In this document: positions 34,715-43,041 of the stretch, in pieces | How positions within the stretch are numbered: the stretch's first letter is position 1 | Layout of the letters: every line of letters starts with the position of its first letter | Assembly (NCBI RefSeq): GCF_030691135.1 | Contig: NZ_JAUYFA010000034.1 | Span: forward strand, 1-52,144 | Reading direction: 5' to 3' | Origin: Phreatobacter sp. | GTDB lineage: Bacteria > Pseudomonadota > Alphaproteobacteria > Rhizobiales > Phreatobacteraceae | DNA: 52,144 nt | Translations under genes and position numbers: made by a program | Notes under the pieces: generated by a model | The model's database searches: none | Seen by the model: the letters and a program-made list of their open reading frames with translations, nothing else | Told to the model about the DNA's origin: nothing

Positions 34715-35692
34715 CTAAGCCATCGCCGCCTTGGCCGCCGCGACGATCTTCGCCGGCGTCACCTTCACCGCGTCCTCGAGCGGCGGGGAGAAGGGAATGG
34801 GAATGCGCGGTGCGCCGAGCCGGCTGGCCGCCTTGACCCGGGCCGGCCCCAGCGTCTCGACCACGGTCGACACCACTTCGGCGCCGAAACCGGCTACCGA
34901 GACGGCCTCCTGCACCACCAGCAGCCGCCCGGTCTTCTCCACCGAGGCGCAGACCGCGGCCTGATCCCAGGGCCAGAGCGTCCTCAGGTCGATGACGTCG
35001 GCGGCGATGCCCTCGGCCGCCAGCGTTGCCGCCGCCTGTTCCACCGCCGGCATGATCGCCGACCACGAGACGATGGTGAGGTCCCGCCCCTCGCGGGCGA
35101 GGCGCGCCTTGCCGAAGGGGATCGGCTCGATGACGGACGCGACGTCACCCGTCACGGGGAAGAGGTTCTTCGGGTCGAAGAACAGCACCGGGTCGTCCGA
35201 GCGGATGGCACTGACGAGGAGGCCCGCCGCATCCGCCGGCGTCGAGGGCGTCACGACGATGACGCCGGGCAGGTGGACGAACCAGGATTCCAGCATCTGG
35301 CTGTGCTGGGCGGCCGAGTTGCGCCAGATGCCGTGCGGCATGCGCACCACGACCGAGGGTCGCGCCTGTCCGCCGAACATGTAGCGGATCTTGGCGATCT
35401 GGTTCACCAGTTCGTCCATGGCGCACATGACGAAGTCGAAGATGCGCATCTCGATGATCGGCCGGGTGCCGACCAGCGCCGCGCCGAGGCCGGCGCCCAT
35501 GATCGTCGATTCCGAGATCGGCGTGGAGACGACGCGCTCGGCCCCGAATTCGGGCAGGAAGTCCTTGTACTGCCCGTAGAGGCCGCCGCGCGCGACGTCC
35601 TCGCCCATGACCCAGACGGTGGGGTCGCGGCGCATTTCCTGCAGGGCGGCGAGGCGGACGGCCTCGACCAGGGTGACCTGATGCACGCTCAT
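34715..35692 (-). CDS. 2-oxoacid dehydrogenase E1 component, beta subunit
   Basis: 325 residues, the usual length of PdhB/AcoB/BkdB proteins. The conserved N-terminal region is VMGEDVARGGLYGQYKDF followed by TPISESTIMGAGLGAAL. The potassium-site region RMPHGIWRNSAAQHSQ replaces the commoner GGGxxxGPQHSQ. The C-terminal transketolase-type domain contains VIDLRTLWPWD. With the alpha subunit it would decarboxylate a 2-oxo acid or acetoin-like substrate using thiamine diphosphate. The start overlaps the E1 alpha stop by four bases (ATGA). No E2 or E3 gene is near. Confidence 0.92.
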   Translation of the reverse strand: MSVHQVTLVEAVRLAALQEMRRDPTVWVMGEDVARGGLYGQYKDFLPEFGAERVVSTPISESTIMGAGLGAALVGTRPIIEMRIFDFVMCAMDELVNQIAKIRYMFGGQARPSVVVRMPHGIWRNSAAQHSQMLESWFVHLPGVIVVTPSTPADAAGLLVSAIRSDDPVLFFDPKNLFPVTGDVASVIEPIPFGKARLAREGRDLTIVSWSAIMPAVEQAAATLAAEGIAADVIDLRTLWPWDQAAVCASVEKTGRLLVVQEAVSVAGFGAEVVSTVVETLGPARVKAASRLGAPRIPIPFSPPLEDAVKVTPAKIVAAAKAAMA

Positions 35693-36684
35693 GCCGAGAC
35701 TCCCGAAAAGCGGACCGCGCCGACATCCTGCACGTCCTCATAGGCGATGGCCTCGTCGGGCCAGGGGGCGGCCTTTGCGTCGGTGACGGCGGCCTCCATC
35801 TCCTCGAAGGCGGAAAGACGCAGCGCATCGAGATCGGCGGTGGCGACGCCCCGCTCGGCGAGGAGGACGCCGAGCCGGTCGATCGGATCGCGGGCCTTCG
35901 CCGCCGCGACATCGGCCGGATCGCGCCAGGCCGCGGCATCGGTCGAGGTGTGGCCGGTGATGCGGAAGGTCTTGGCATGGAGCAGCCGCGGCCCCTTGCC
36001 GCCGCGCACCTCGGCCACCAGCCTGCCGGCTGCCTCGTCCACCGCCAGGGCATCGTTGCCATCGACGGTCACGCCCGGCACGCCGAGCGACTCGGCCCGG
36101 GCGATGACGCCGGGGCCCGCGGTCACCGTGTCGGTGGCGGTGAAGGCGGAGACGCCGTTGTCCTCGCAGATGAAGAGCACCGGAAGGTTGTAGAGCGCCG
36201 CCCAGTTGAGGCCCTCGAGGAAGGGACCGCGATTGATGGCGCCGTCGCCGAAGAAGCAGACCGCGATGGCGCTGGAGCGCATCATCTTCAGGCCCTGGGC
36301 CGCGCCGACAGCGATGGGAATGCCGCCGGAGACGACACCGTTCGCCCCGAGCATGCCGACGGAGAAGTCGGCAATATGCATGGAGCCGCCCTTGCCGCGG
36401 CAATGGCCGCCCTCGCGGCCGAAGAGCTCGCGCATCATGCCCTGCACGCCGGCGCCCTTGGCGAGGGCATGGCCGTGGCCGCGATGGTTGGAGGTGATGC
36501 GGTCCTCGGTGGTCAGGTTGAGGCAGACGCCGGCCGCGACGCCTTCCTGGCCGATGGAGACATGGAGAGGCCCCGGCACCACACCCTCCTTGTGGGCGTT
36601 CAGCGCGGCGGTCTCGAAGGCCCGGATGCGGCTCATGGTCCGGTAGAGGTCCATGAGCCGTCGGATGTTGTGGGTGGGTTCCAT
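35689..36684 (-). CDS. 2-oxoacid dehydrogenase E1 component, alpha subunit (thiamine diphosphate-dependent)
   Basis: 331 residues. The thiamine diphosphate motif GDG...N appears as FFGDGAINRGPFLEGLNWA. The conserved NHRGHGHALAKG, GREGGHCRGKGGSMH and ITGHTSTDAAAWRD segments match AcoA/PdhA. The family includes pyruvate, branched-chain 2-oxoacid and acetoin dehydrogenases, and I cannot separate these from sequence alone. It is translationally coupled to E1 beta and follows the acyl-CoA dehydrogenase gene by 36 bases. Confidence 0.92.
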   Translation of the reverse strand: MEPTHNIRRLMDLYRTMSRIRAFETAALNAHKEGVVPGPLHVSIGQEGVAAGVCLNLTTEDRITSNHRGHGHALAKGAGVQGMMRELFGREGGHCRGKGGSMHIADFSVGMLGANGVVSGGIPIAVGAAQGLKMMRSSAIAVCFFGDGAINRGPFLEGLNWAALYNLPVLFICEDNGVSAFTATDTVTAGPGVIARAESLGVPGVTVDGNDALAVDEAAGRLVAEVRGGKGPRLLHAKTFRITGHTSTDAAAWRDPADVAAAKARDPIDRLGVLLAERGVATADLDALRLSAFEEMEAAVTDAKAAPWPDEAIAYEDVQDVGAVRFSGVSA

Positions 36685-36720
36685 GTGGATGTCGTTCCCC
36701 GCTGTCTGTCTGGTCTTGGT

Positions 36721-37887
36721 TCAGTAGGATTTCGGCAGGCCGAGGACCTTCTCGGCGATGTAGGAGAGGATGAGCTGCGCCGAGACGGGGGCGAGGCGCG
36801 GGATCCAGGCCTCGCGCAGATAGCGCTCGACATGGAACTCGCGGGCATAGCCCATGCCGCCGAGCGTCATCACCGCGGTCTCGCAGGCGCGGTACCCGGC
36901 CTCCGCCGCCAGGTATTTGGCGGCATTGGCCTGGGGCCCGCAGGGCTCGCCGCGGTCATAGAGGCTGGCGGCCTTCAGCATCATCAGCTCGGCCGCCTCC
37001 AGCTCCATCCAGCGCTCGGCCAGCGGATGCTGGATCGCCTGGTTCCGCCCGATGGGACGGTCGAAGACGACGCGCTCGCCTGCATAGGCGCAGGCGCGCC
37101 GCAGCGCCGCGCGCCCCAGCCCGACGGCCTCCGCCGCGATCAGGATGCGCTCGGGGTTCAGCCCGTGCAGGATGATGTCGAAACCCTGGCCCTCCTCGCC
37201 GATGAGGTCGCTCGCCGGCACCGGCAGGCGGTCGAAGAAGACCTGGTTGGAATCGACCGCCTTGCGGCCCATCTTGGCGATCTCGCGCACCTCCACATGG
37301 GCGCGGTCCAGCCTCGTGTAGAACAGCGACAGCCCCTCGGTGCGCTTCTTCACCGCGGCGAGCGGCCTGGTACGGGCGAGCAGCAGGATCTTGTCGGCGA
37401 CCTGCGCGGCAGAGGTCCAGATCTTCTGCCCGGTGACGAAATAAGTGTCGCCATGCCGTTCGGCCCGCGTCTTGATCTTCAGCGTATCGAGGCCGGCATC
37501 GGGCTCGGTGACGCCGAAGCAGGCTTTCTCCCGGCCGGCGATCAGGGGGGGAAGCATCCGCGCCTTCTGGGCGTCGGTCCCCTTCACCACCACCGGGTTG
37601 AGCCCGAAAATGTTGAGATGGATGGCGGAGGCGCCCGACATGCCGGCCCCGGATGCGGCGATCGCCTCCATCATGATGGCGGCTTCCGTGATGCCGAGAC
37701 CGGAGCCGCCGAAGGCCGGGGGCATGGCGATGCCGAGGAAGCCGGCGCCGGCGAAGGCGGCGTGAAAGTCGTGCGGAAAGCCACCCTCGGTGTCGCGCTG
37801 CAGCCAGTAGGCGTCGGGAAAGCGCGCGCACAGGCGCTCGACCGCCGCATGCAGGGCCTGTTGATCAGCGGTCAGGGAAAAGTCCAT
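36721..37887 (-). CDS. Acyl-CoA dehydrogenase family protein
   Basis: 388 residues, three-domain flavoprotein fold. FAD-binding segments are ACFGVTEPDAGLDT and FVTGQKIWTSAA in the middle domain. The C-terminal helical domain has RPIGRNQAIQHPLAE and TLGGMGYAREFHVERYLRE. The end is IPRLAPVSAQLIL, where medium-chain enzymes have the catalytic Glu of YEGT. A whole branch of the family shows this ending and may place the base elsewhere. It is the first gene of a three-gene operon with E1 alpha and beta, suggesting breakdown of a branched or short acyl compound. Confidence 0.9.
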   Translation of the reverse strand: MDFSLTADQQALHAAVERLCARFPDAYWLQRDTEGGFPHDFHAAFAGAGFLGIAMPPAFGGSGLGITEAAIMMEAIAASGAGMSGASAIHLNIFGLNPVVVKGTDAQKARMLPPLIAGREKACFGVTEPDAGLDTLKIKTRAERHGDTYFVTGQKIWTSAAQVADKILLLARTRPLAAVKKRTEGLSLFYTRLDRAHVEVREIAKMGRKAVDSNQVFFDRLPVPASDLIGEEGQGFDIILHGLNPERILIAAEAVGLGRAALRRACAYAGERVVFDRPIGRNQAIQHPLAERWMELEAAELMMLKAASLYDRGEPCGPQANAAKYLAAEAGYRACETAVMTLGGMGYAREFHVERYLREAWIPRLAPVSAQLILSYIAEKVLGLPKSY

Positions 37888-38145
37888 CCGCCGGTCAGCG
37901 GTGCGGACGGCGCTGCGCGCGCCCGGCCGTAGCCGTCATGTCGTCATCCTCCCGGTCGCCGGTCTGCGCCGGCATTTCGCCCGTCTGGCGGGTCGTTGTC
38001 AGCGAGTGTGGGGACGAGGCCAAAGGTGTCAAGGCGAGGGCGGGCATGACTGGCCTCCGACGAACGGCTTGGCTCGGCGGATTGCCGCCCGCCGCCGGGA
38101 CTGGAACAGTCGCCGGCCCTGCGACAGCCGAACCGGGTCCAAGCC

Positions 38146-38955
38146 ATGCTGCCCCCCATCGTCCTCGACAGCGTCACCCACCTCTCCGCCGATGCGCGCG
38201 GGCGGATCGCCGTCTGTGCTTCCCACGGCGCGGTCTACGCTGCCTGGTACGGGGCGAAGAAGGGGGTCTCCGCCCTCATCCTCAACGATGCCGGCATCGG
38301 CCGGGAACAGGCGGGCATTTCCGGCCTCGCCTGGCTCGATGGCCTCGGCGTGCCCGGCGCGACCGTCTCGCATCACTCCGCCCGCATCGGCTGGGGCGCG
38401 GACATGCCTGAACGCGGGGTCCTGTCCTTCGTCAACGCCGCCGCGGCGAGCCTCGGCCTCAGACGCGGCATGAGCTGCGCCGAGGCGCTCGAACGGCTCG
38501 GCCGCGCCGACCTGGCGCCATCACCTGCACCCGCCGCGCTCGACGAGGCCCGCCATGAGATCACCGAGGCCGGAGGCAGGGGTATCCGCGTCTTCGTGCT
38601 CGATTCCAATGGCCTCGTCGGCAGCGAGGATGCCGGCCACATCGTCGTCACCGCCTCCCATGGCGGCCTGCTCGCCGGCAGGCCGGAGACGGCGGTGAAG
38701 TCCGCCGTCCGGGCGGCCGTCTATGTCGACGCCGACCGCGGCCTCGACGATGCCGGCATCTCGCGCCTGCCCGCGCTGGAAGCGCGCGGCATCGCCGGCG
38801 CGATGGTCTCCGTCTTCTCCGCCCGGATCGGCGACGGCCTCTCGGTCTGGAACGACGGCTATGTCAGTGCCGTCAACGGCATCGCCGAACGCCGTGGCGG
38901 CGCCGTTGGCCAGTCGACGCAGGATTTCGTCGCCGCGATGGTCGCCGCCGCCTGA
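38146..38955 (+). CDS. Protein of unknown function with two tandem copies of one domain
   Basis: 269 residues with a clear internal duplication: residues about 4-120 and 147-265. Each half has VLDS (6-9 and 151-154), ASHGA/ASHGG (25-29 and 170-174), DAGI (48-51 and 202-205) and SARIGWG/SARIGDG (78-84 and 225-231). There is no signal peptide or membrane segment. I do not recognise a function. The repeated Ser-His-Gly and Asp-Ala-Gly motifs look like active or ligand-site residues. It converges with the ring-opening amidohydrolase gene with no base between the two stops, and it diverges from the acyl-CoA dehydrogenase operon. Confidence 0.8.
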   Translation: MLPPIVLDSVTHLSADARGRIAVCASHGAVYAAWYGAKKGVSALILNDAGIGREQAGISGLAWLDGLGVPGATVSHHSARIGWGADMPERGVLSFVNAAAASLGLRRGMSCAEALERLGRADLAPSPAPAALDEARHEITEAGGRGIRVFVLDSNGLVGSEDAGHIVVTASHGGLLAGRPETAVKSAVRAAVYVDADRGLDDAGISRLPALEARGIAGAMVSVFSARIGDGLSVWNDGYVSAVNGIAERRGGAVGQSTQDFVAAMVAAA

Positions 38956-40047
38956 TCAGCCACGTTCCGCGATGACGGCCACCGGCCCGCCGCCGGGCGG
39001 CCCCTGATGCTCGGCACCGCCTGAAACATAGAGATCCGTGCGGCCGACGAGGCCGGCGAGCGCCCCCGCCACGAAGGCGCGCGCATGGCGCGTCGAGGAG
39101 ATGTCGGAATCGTCCAGCATGGTGTGACGCGCACCACGCACCGCCCCGTCCGGCGAGGCCTCCGCCTTGGCGAGCAGCGCCACGAGCCGGGCGCGGGCCG
39201 CAGGTCCGAGCTGGCCGCCGGCGCCGAGACCGAGCCGGGCCAGCGCCGCCCGCACCGGCTCGACGTCGATGGCATCCGCCATTACGGCATGGTCGATCGC
39301 CAGCGGTCCGGACCAGGCCGCCGACATGCCGAGCACGACGATCTCGTGGCCGAGGATCTCGACCCCCGCCGAGGCGCTGGCGCGGCCGGAGAAAAGCGCG
39401 AGGTCTCGCCCGATCGTCGCGTCGGCGAGCGCGTCGGCCGGGATCTCCCCCAGCGCCACCGCCACCCCGAGCGAGGAGGCGCCGCGTGACAGGCCCATCG
39501 ACTTCAGCGTGTCGCGGACGGCGACGGTGGCGCCCCGCGCCTCGGCCTCGCCGATGCGCTGGGCGGTGAGCAACGGGCACTTCACCTGGACGAAATGGAC
39601 GTCGCAGGGATCATCGAGGCCGGCCTGCCGCATGGCCGCCCTGACGCCCGCGGCGACGTCGTCGACCTGGCCCATGCGGCCGAGGTGCTCGGGCGGCAGC
39701 GCCGCCGTATGGACCCGGCCGATGGCGAGCGCCGGGCCGGGGGCGCCCTCGCCCTCGAGCCGCTCGAAAATGGTCCAGTGCGGCGCCATCGCGCCTTCCG
39801 TGCCGCCCGACATCACATAGCAGACGGAGGCGGCGCGCTCCGCCCCGACATGGCGGGCGAGGGCCAGGGTCAGCGACTGGGTGGCGAAGCCGCGGGTGAA
39901 GTCGTTGACGCAGCCGTTGCCCTCGGTCTTGCCGAAGATCGCGAGAATTCCGGCAGGGTCGAGCCGGCCGGCGGCGATCGCCGCCTCGAGGCCGGAGACG
40001 TCGTCGGGTGCTTGCGCGATGATGCGGTGGACACGGGCGATGGGCAT
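38956..40047 (-). CDS. Cyanuric acid/barbiturate-type ring-opening amidohydrolase
   Basis: 363 residues, the exact size class of the AtzD/TrzD/barbiturase family. These enzymes open cyanuric acid or barbituric acid rings through three repeated domains, each with a Lys-Ser pair. The pairs are visible: K40 (FGKTEGNGCVNDF) with S80 (YVMSGGTEG), K156 (VQVKCPLL) with the probable nucleophile S226 (RASASAGVE), and K294 with S342 (YVSGGAEHQGPPGGGPVAV). E296 next to K294 fits the family metal site. I took ATG at 40047; the open frame beyond is unsupported. No atzE/atzF partners are near, so the substrate may not be cyanurate. Confidence 0.92.
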   Translation of the reverse strand: MPIARVHRIIAQAPDDVSGLEAAIAAGRLDPAGILAIFGKTEGNGCVNDFTRGFATQSLTLALARHVGAERAASVCYVMSGGTEGAMAPHWTIFERLEGEGAPGPALAIGRVHTAALPPEHLGRMGQVDDVAAGVRAAMRQAGLDDPCDVHFVQVKCPLLTAQRIGEAEARGATVAVRDTLKSMGLSRGASSLGVAVALGEIPADALADATIGRDLALFSGRASASAGVEILGHEIVVLGMSAAWSGPLAIDHAVMADAIDVEPVRAALARLGLGAGGQLGPAARARLVALLAKAEASPDGAVRGARHTMLDDSDISSTRHARAFVAGALAGLVGRTDLYVSGGAEHQGPPGGGPVAVIAERG

Positions 40048-40096
40048 GCGGCAGGATCCTTTTCGACGTGATGGCGTTCGGCATCGCCGGTTTTGC

Positions 40097-40125
40097 TTGA
40101 CAGGCCCGGGTCCTGTCACTATGCC
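40097..40125 (+). promoter_or_regulatory. rpmB promoter with internal palindrome
   Basis: TTGACA (40097-40102), a 17-base spacer and TATGCC (40120-40125). The spacer is almost entirely a 21-base palindrome (40098-40118) with arms TGACAGG and CCTGTCA, a plausible operator. Transcription would start near 40132, giving a leader of about 70 bases. Confidence 0.7.
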
Positions 40126-40200
40126 GTCGCGTCTCCGAACCGGACCATTTTGTCCAGCGGCCGGCCGACGCCGTCGCATTTTACCTTTGGGATCCGACAG

Positions 40201-40491
40201 ATGTCGCGTCGTTGTGAACTCACCGGCAAGGGTGTTCAGGTTGGCCATCGGGTCAGCCATTCGAACATCAAGACGAAGCACCGCTTCCTGCCGAACTTGC
40301 AGAATATCTCGTTTTCGTCCGACCTGCTCGGTCAGACGGTGTCGCTGCGCGTTTCGACCCACGCCCTGCGCTCGGTCGACCACAATGGCGGGCTCGACGC
40401 CTTCCTGCAGAAGGCGAGCGCCGAGGACCTGTCGCCGAAGGCGCGGCAGCTGAAGTCGGCCATCGCCAAGAAGCGCGTCGAAGCCGCCTGA
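40201..40491 (+). CDS. rpmB: 50S ribosomal protein L28
   Basis: 96 residues, the alphaproteobacterial L28 length. It begins [20 protein letters not shown] and continues [13 protein letters not shown] and [20 protein letters not shown]. Only one Cys is present, so it is the form without the zinc CxxC pairs. The frame is open upstream to 40093, but ATG at 40201 gives the standard N-terminus. It is monocistronic, with its own promoter and a terminator at 40518. Confidence 0.97.
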   Translation: MSRRCELTGKGVQVGHRVSHSNIKTKHRFLPNLQNISFSSDLLGQTVSLRVSTHALRSVDHNGGLDAFLQKASAEDLSPKARQLKSAIAKKRVEAA

Positions 40492-40517
40492 TCGCGTTTC
40501 GGGCTGAGATCTGTGTG

Positions 40518-40549
40518 AACCGGCGAGGGGAAACCATCGCCGGTTTTCA
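40518..40549 (+). terminator. rpmB terminator
   Basis: A 9-bp stem AACCGGCGA/TCGCCGGTT (40518-40526 with 40537-40545) with a 10-base loop, followed by TTCACTTT. It lies 26 bases after the rpmB stop. Confidence 0.75.
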
Positions 40550-40648
40550 CTTTGCCGCTGCGGCATTGTCTCGCGGCGACAGGGTTCCCATATCCTGCTA
40601 TCGTCTTTGCAGCGGCGGCGAACACGCCGTGCCATTCGTGGGGAAACC

Positions 40649-41665
40649 ATGTCGACCAAGACCCTTTTCAGGTCCAAGACTCTCATTCGCGCCTTCGCCG
40701 TCGCCGGCGTCGCCATCATGCTTGGCGGTGTCGTGGCAGAGGCAGCACCCCGCAGTGGCGGCAGCCGCGGTGCGCGCACCGCTGCGCCTCCGCCGACCAC
40801 CAACACCGCACCGACGACCGCGGCTCCCCTGCAGCGCACGACCGCGCCGACCCCGGCACCCGGCATGCAGCAGCCCGGCATGGCGGCCCGCCCCGGCGCG
40901 GCCGCTCCGGCTGCAGCCCAGGGCTCGCGCTTCGGTGGCCTCGGTATGGGTCTCGCCGCCGGCTTCCTCGGCGCCGGCCTGTTCGGCCTGCTCTCCGGCC
41001 AGGGCTTCCTCGGCGGCCTCGGCTCGCTGATGGGCATGCTCGGCTTCCTCTTCCAGTTCGCGCTGATCGCCGGCGTCATCTACCTCGTCGTCCGCCTCGT
41101 GCGCGGCCGCCGCCAGAACAACGGCGAGCAGCAGCCGGCCATGGCCCGCTCAGCCTCCGGCCCGGGCGCCGCTCCCGGCAACGAGCCGATGGGCATGCCG
41201 CAGAACCGCGTCATCCCCGGCATGGCCGGTGGCTCGGTGGCGGCTCCCGCCGGCCCGTCCGACACGATCGGTGTCACCCCGCAGGACTTCGACGCCTTCG
41301 AGCGCCTGCTGGCCCATGTCAACGAGGCTTACTCGCGTGAGGACATGAACGGCCTGCGCGCCATGGCGACCCCGGAAATGGTCGGCTATTTCGCCGACGA
41401 CATGAAGGAAGCCGCCTCCAAGGGTCTCGTGAACCGCATCTCCGATGTCCGGCTGCTGCAGGGCGACCTTTCGGAAGCCTGGCGCGAGCAGGACGGCGAC
41501 TATGCGACGGTCGCGATGCGCTTCTCCCGCACCGACCTGACGATCGAGCGGGCCTCCGGTCGCGTCGTCAGCGGCAATCCGCAGGGCGACGAAGCCGTGG
41601 AACTGTGGACGTTCCGTCGCCCCCACGGCGGTGCCTGGCAGCTCTCGGCGATCCAGCAGGCCTGA
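40649..41665 (+). CDS. Tim44-like domain membrane protein
   Basis: 338 residues. An N-terminal signal or anchor (about 10-35) is followed by a Pro/Ala/Thr-rich stretch. A Gly/Leu/Phe-rich double membrane segment lies at about 95-150 (LGMGLAAGFLGAGLFGLLSG, then GFLFQFALIAGVIYLVVRLV). A C-terminal Tim44/TimA domain covers about 205-338 with DFDAFERLLAHVNEAYSRED and MVGYFADDMKEAASKG. The Tim44-like fold is a lipid or membrane-contact domain in alphaproteobacterial inner-membrane proteins. ATG at 40649 has GGGGAAA before it. The gene ends before a strong terminator. Confidence 0.88.
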   Translation: MSTKTLFRSKTLIRAFAVAGVAIMLGGVVAEAAPRSGGSRGARTAAPPPTTNTAPTTAAPLQRTTAPTPAPGMQQPGMAARPGAAAPAAAQGSRFGGLGMGLAAGFLGAGLFGLLSGQGFLGGLGSLMGMLGFLFQFALIAGVIYLVVRLVRGRRQNNGEQQPAMARSASGPGAAPGNEPMGMPQNRVIPGMAGGSVAAPAGPSDTIGVTPQDFDAFERLLAHVNEAYSREDMNGLRAMATPEMVGYFADDMKEAASKGLVNRISDVRLLQGDLSEAWREQDGDYATVAMRFSRTDLTIERASGRVVSGNPQGDEAVELWTFRRPHGGAWQLSAIQQA

Positions 41666-41691
41666 TCGCCCGCACCCTGGTCGAAACATGC

Positions 41692-41719
41692 AAGCCCCGG
41701 CCTGTGCGCCGGGGCTTTT
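41692..41719 (+). terminator. Terminator after the Tim44-domain gene
   Basis: A perfect 10-bp stem (41692-41701 with 41708-41717) with a 6-base loop CTGTGC and a TTTT run ending at 41719. It is a typical Rho-independent terminator. Confidence 0.9.
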
Positions 41720-41837
41720 GCATGGGTAGGTCGCGGACGGCGCGGCCTGTTGATATTAACCTTTTGTCCATACCTGTTGATGAAGTCTTAACGAAACCGT
41801 TGCGGTGCACCCGCTCTCGTGTTTCCATCCGAGGGCG

Positions 41838-42347
41838 ATGAAGACTTTCACAACAGAAATCCGCCTGGCGCGGAAATCCGACGCCCCGATCGTGGCAGAG
41901 GTCCATGACGAGGCCTGGCGTGCCGCTTATCGCGGCCTGATCCCCGGCGCCGAGCTGGAAAAGCTCATCGCCAAGCGGGGCCCCGGCTGGTGGGACGCGG
42001 CCATCCGCAAGGGCAACCGCATCGCCCTTCTCGGCTTTGGCGACGAAGTGGCCGGCTATGCCAATTACGGCCGCAACCGCGCCAAGGCCCTGACCTACGA
42101 GGGCGAGATCTACGAGCTCTATCTGCGGCCGAAATTCATCGGCATCGGCCTCGGCCGCCGCCTGTTCGAATCGGCGCGCAAGGACCTCGAGGCGCACGGC
42201 CTGGACAGTCTGGTGATCTGGGCCCTGAGCGACAACGACGCCGCCATGCGGTTCTACCGCAGCCTCGGCGGCAAGCCGATCGCAAGGTCCTCCGAGACCT
42301 TCGGCGACCGCGCCCTGGACAAGACCGCCTTCGGCTGGACAGCCTGA
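41838..42347 (+). CDS. GNAT family N-acetyltransferase
   Basis: 169 residues. The N-terminal part IRLARKSDAPIVAEVHDEAW and the acetyl-CoA loop region YELYLRPKFIGIGLGRRLFE (with the Gly-x-Gly-x-x-Leu pattern near residue 120) are typical. AMRFYRSLGG closes the fold. The start could be GTG at 41805 or ATG at 41838. I prefer the ATG because the domain starts there, although GAGGG is very close to it. The substrate is unknown. It is followed by ppa after 96 bases. Confidence 0.88.
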   Translation: MKTFTTEIRLARKSDAPIVAEVHDEAWRAAYRGLIPGAELEKLIAKRGPGWWDAAIRKGNRIALLGFGDEVAGYANYGRNRAKALTYEGEIYELYLRPKFIGIGLGRRLFESARKDLEAHGLDSLVIWALSDNDAAMRFYRSLGGKPIARSSETFGDRALDKTAFGWTA

Positions 42348-42443
42348 ACTCATCTCCCGTGCGGGCGATTTTGCAGTGCGGCACTTGCGGCCGGGGCCCT
42401 GTTGCGGCTAACCAAGCGCCACATTTGTCCGGAGACAGAACCG

Positions 42444-42983
42444 ATGCGTATCGACGCCATTTCGATTGGCAAGAACCCGCCCGACGAGGTCAATGTCATC
42501 GTCGAGGTTCCGGTGGGCGGCGAGCCGATCAAGTATGAGATGGACAAGGACGCCGGCACGCTGGTGGTCGACCGCTTCCTCTACACGTCGATGCGCTATC
42601 CCGGGAATTACGGCTTCATCCCGCATACGCTGTCGGAAGACGGCGACCCCTGCGACGTCCTGATCGCCAACCAGCGCGGCATCGTGCCGGGTGCGGTCGT
42701 CGCCTGCCGCCCCGTCGGCGTGCTGAAGATGGAAGACGAGGCCGGCGGCGACGAGAAGATCGTCGCGGTTCCCGTGCCCCGGCTCACCCGCCGCTACGAG
42801 AACGTCCACGACATCAGGGACCTGCCCGAGATCACGCTGAAGCAGATCGAGCACTTTTTCTCCCACTACAAGGATCTGGAATCCTCGAAATGGGTGAAGG
42901 TCATCGGCTGGGGCGATGCGAGCGAGGCCCGCCGCCTGATCATCGAGGCCATCGACCGCGCGAAGAAGGCCAAGGGCGCCTGA
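42444..42983 (+). CDS. ppa: Inorganic pyrophosphatase
   Basis: 179 residues, a family I soluble enzyme that hydrolyses pyrophosphate to phosphate. The signature is seen in [10 protein letters not shown] (metal-binding Asp residues), with KYEMDKDAG and [19 protein letters not shown] before it and [10 protein letters not shown] near the end. The ATG at 42444 follows GGAGACAGAA. An in-frame codon further upstream at 42402 is not supported. Confidence 0.97.
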   Translation: MRIDAISIGKNPPDEVNVIVEVPVGGEPIKYEMDKDAGTLVVDRFLYTSMRYPGNYGFIPHTLSEDGDPCDVLIANQRGIVPGAVVACRPVGVLKMEDEAGGDEKIVAVPVPRLTRRYENVHDIRDLPEITLKQIEHFFSHYKDLESSKWVKVIGWGDASEARRLIIEAIDRAKKAKGA

Positions 42984-43041
42984 CAAGCGGCGCCTGAAAC
43001 AGACCCAAGGCAAGCCGATTGAACGGCGTCGCCGGGCCGCC

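Noticed and set aside
34395-35066. N-terminal extension of the alpha-2-macroglobulin frame
   Set aside because: It crosses the 43-bp inverted repeat and part of E1 beta. The signal peptide and ribosome site fix the start at 34394.
40201-40491. Zinc-regulated alternative L28
   Set aside because: The single-Cys form is the ordinary L28 in alphaproteobacteria, and no second copy or zinc-uptake gene is near.
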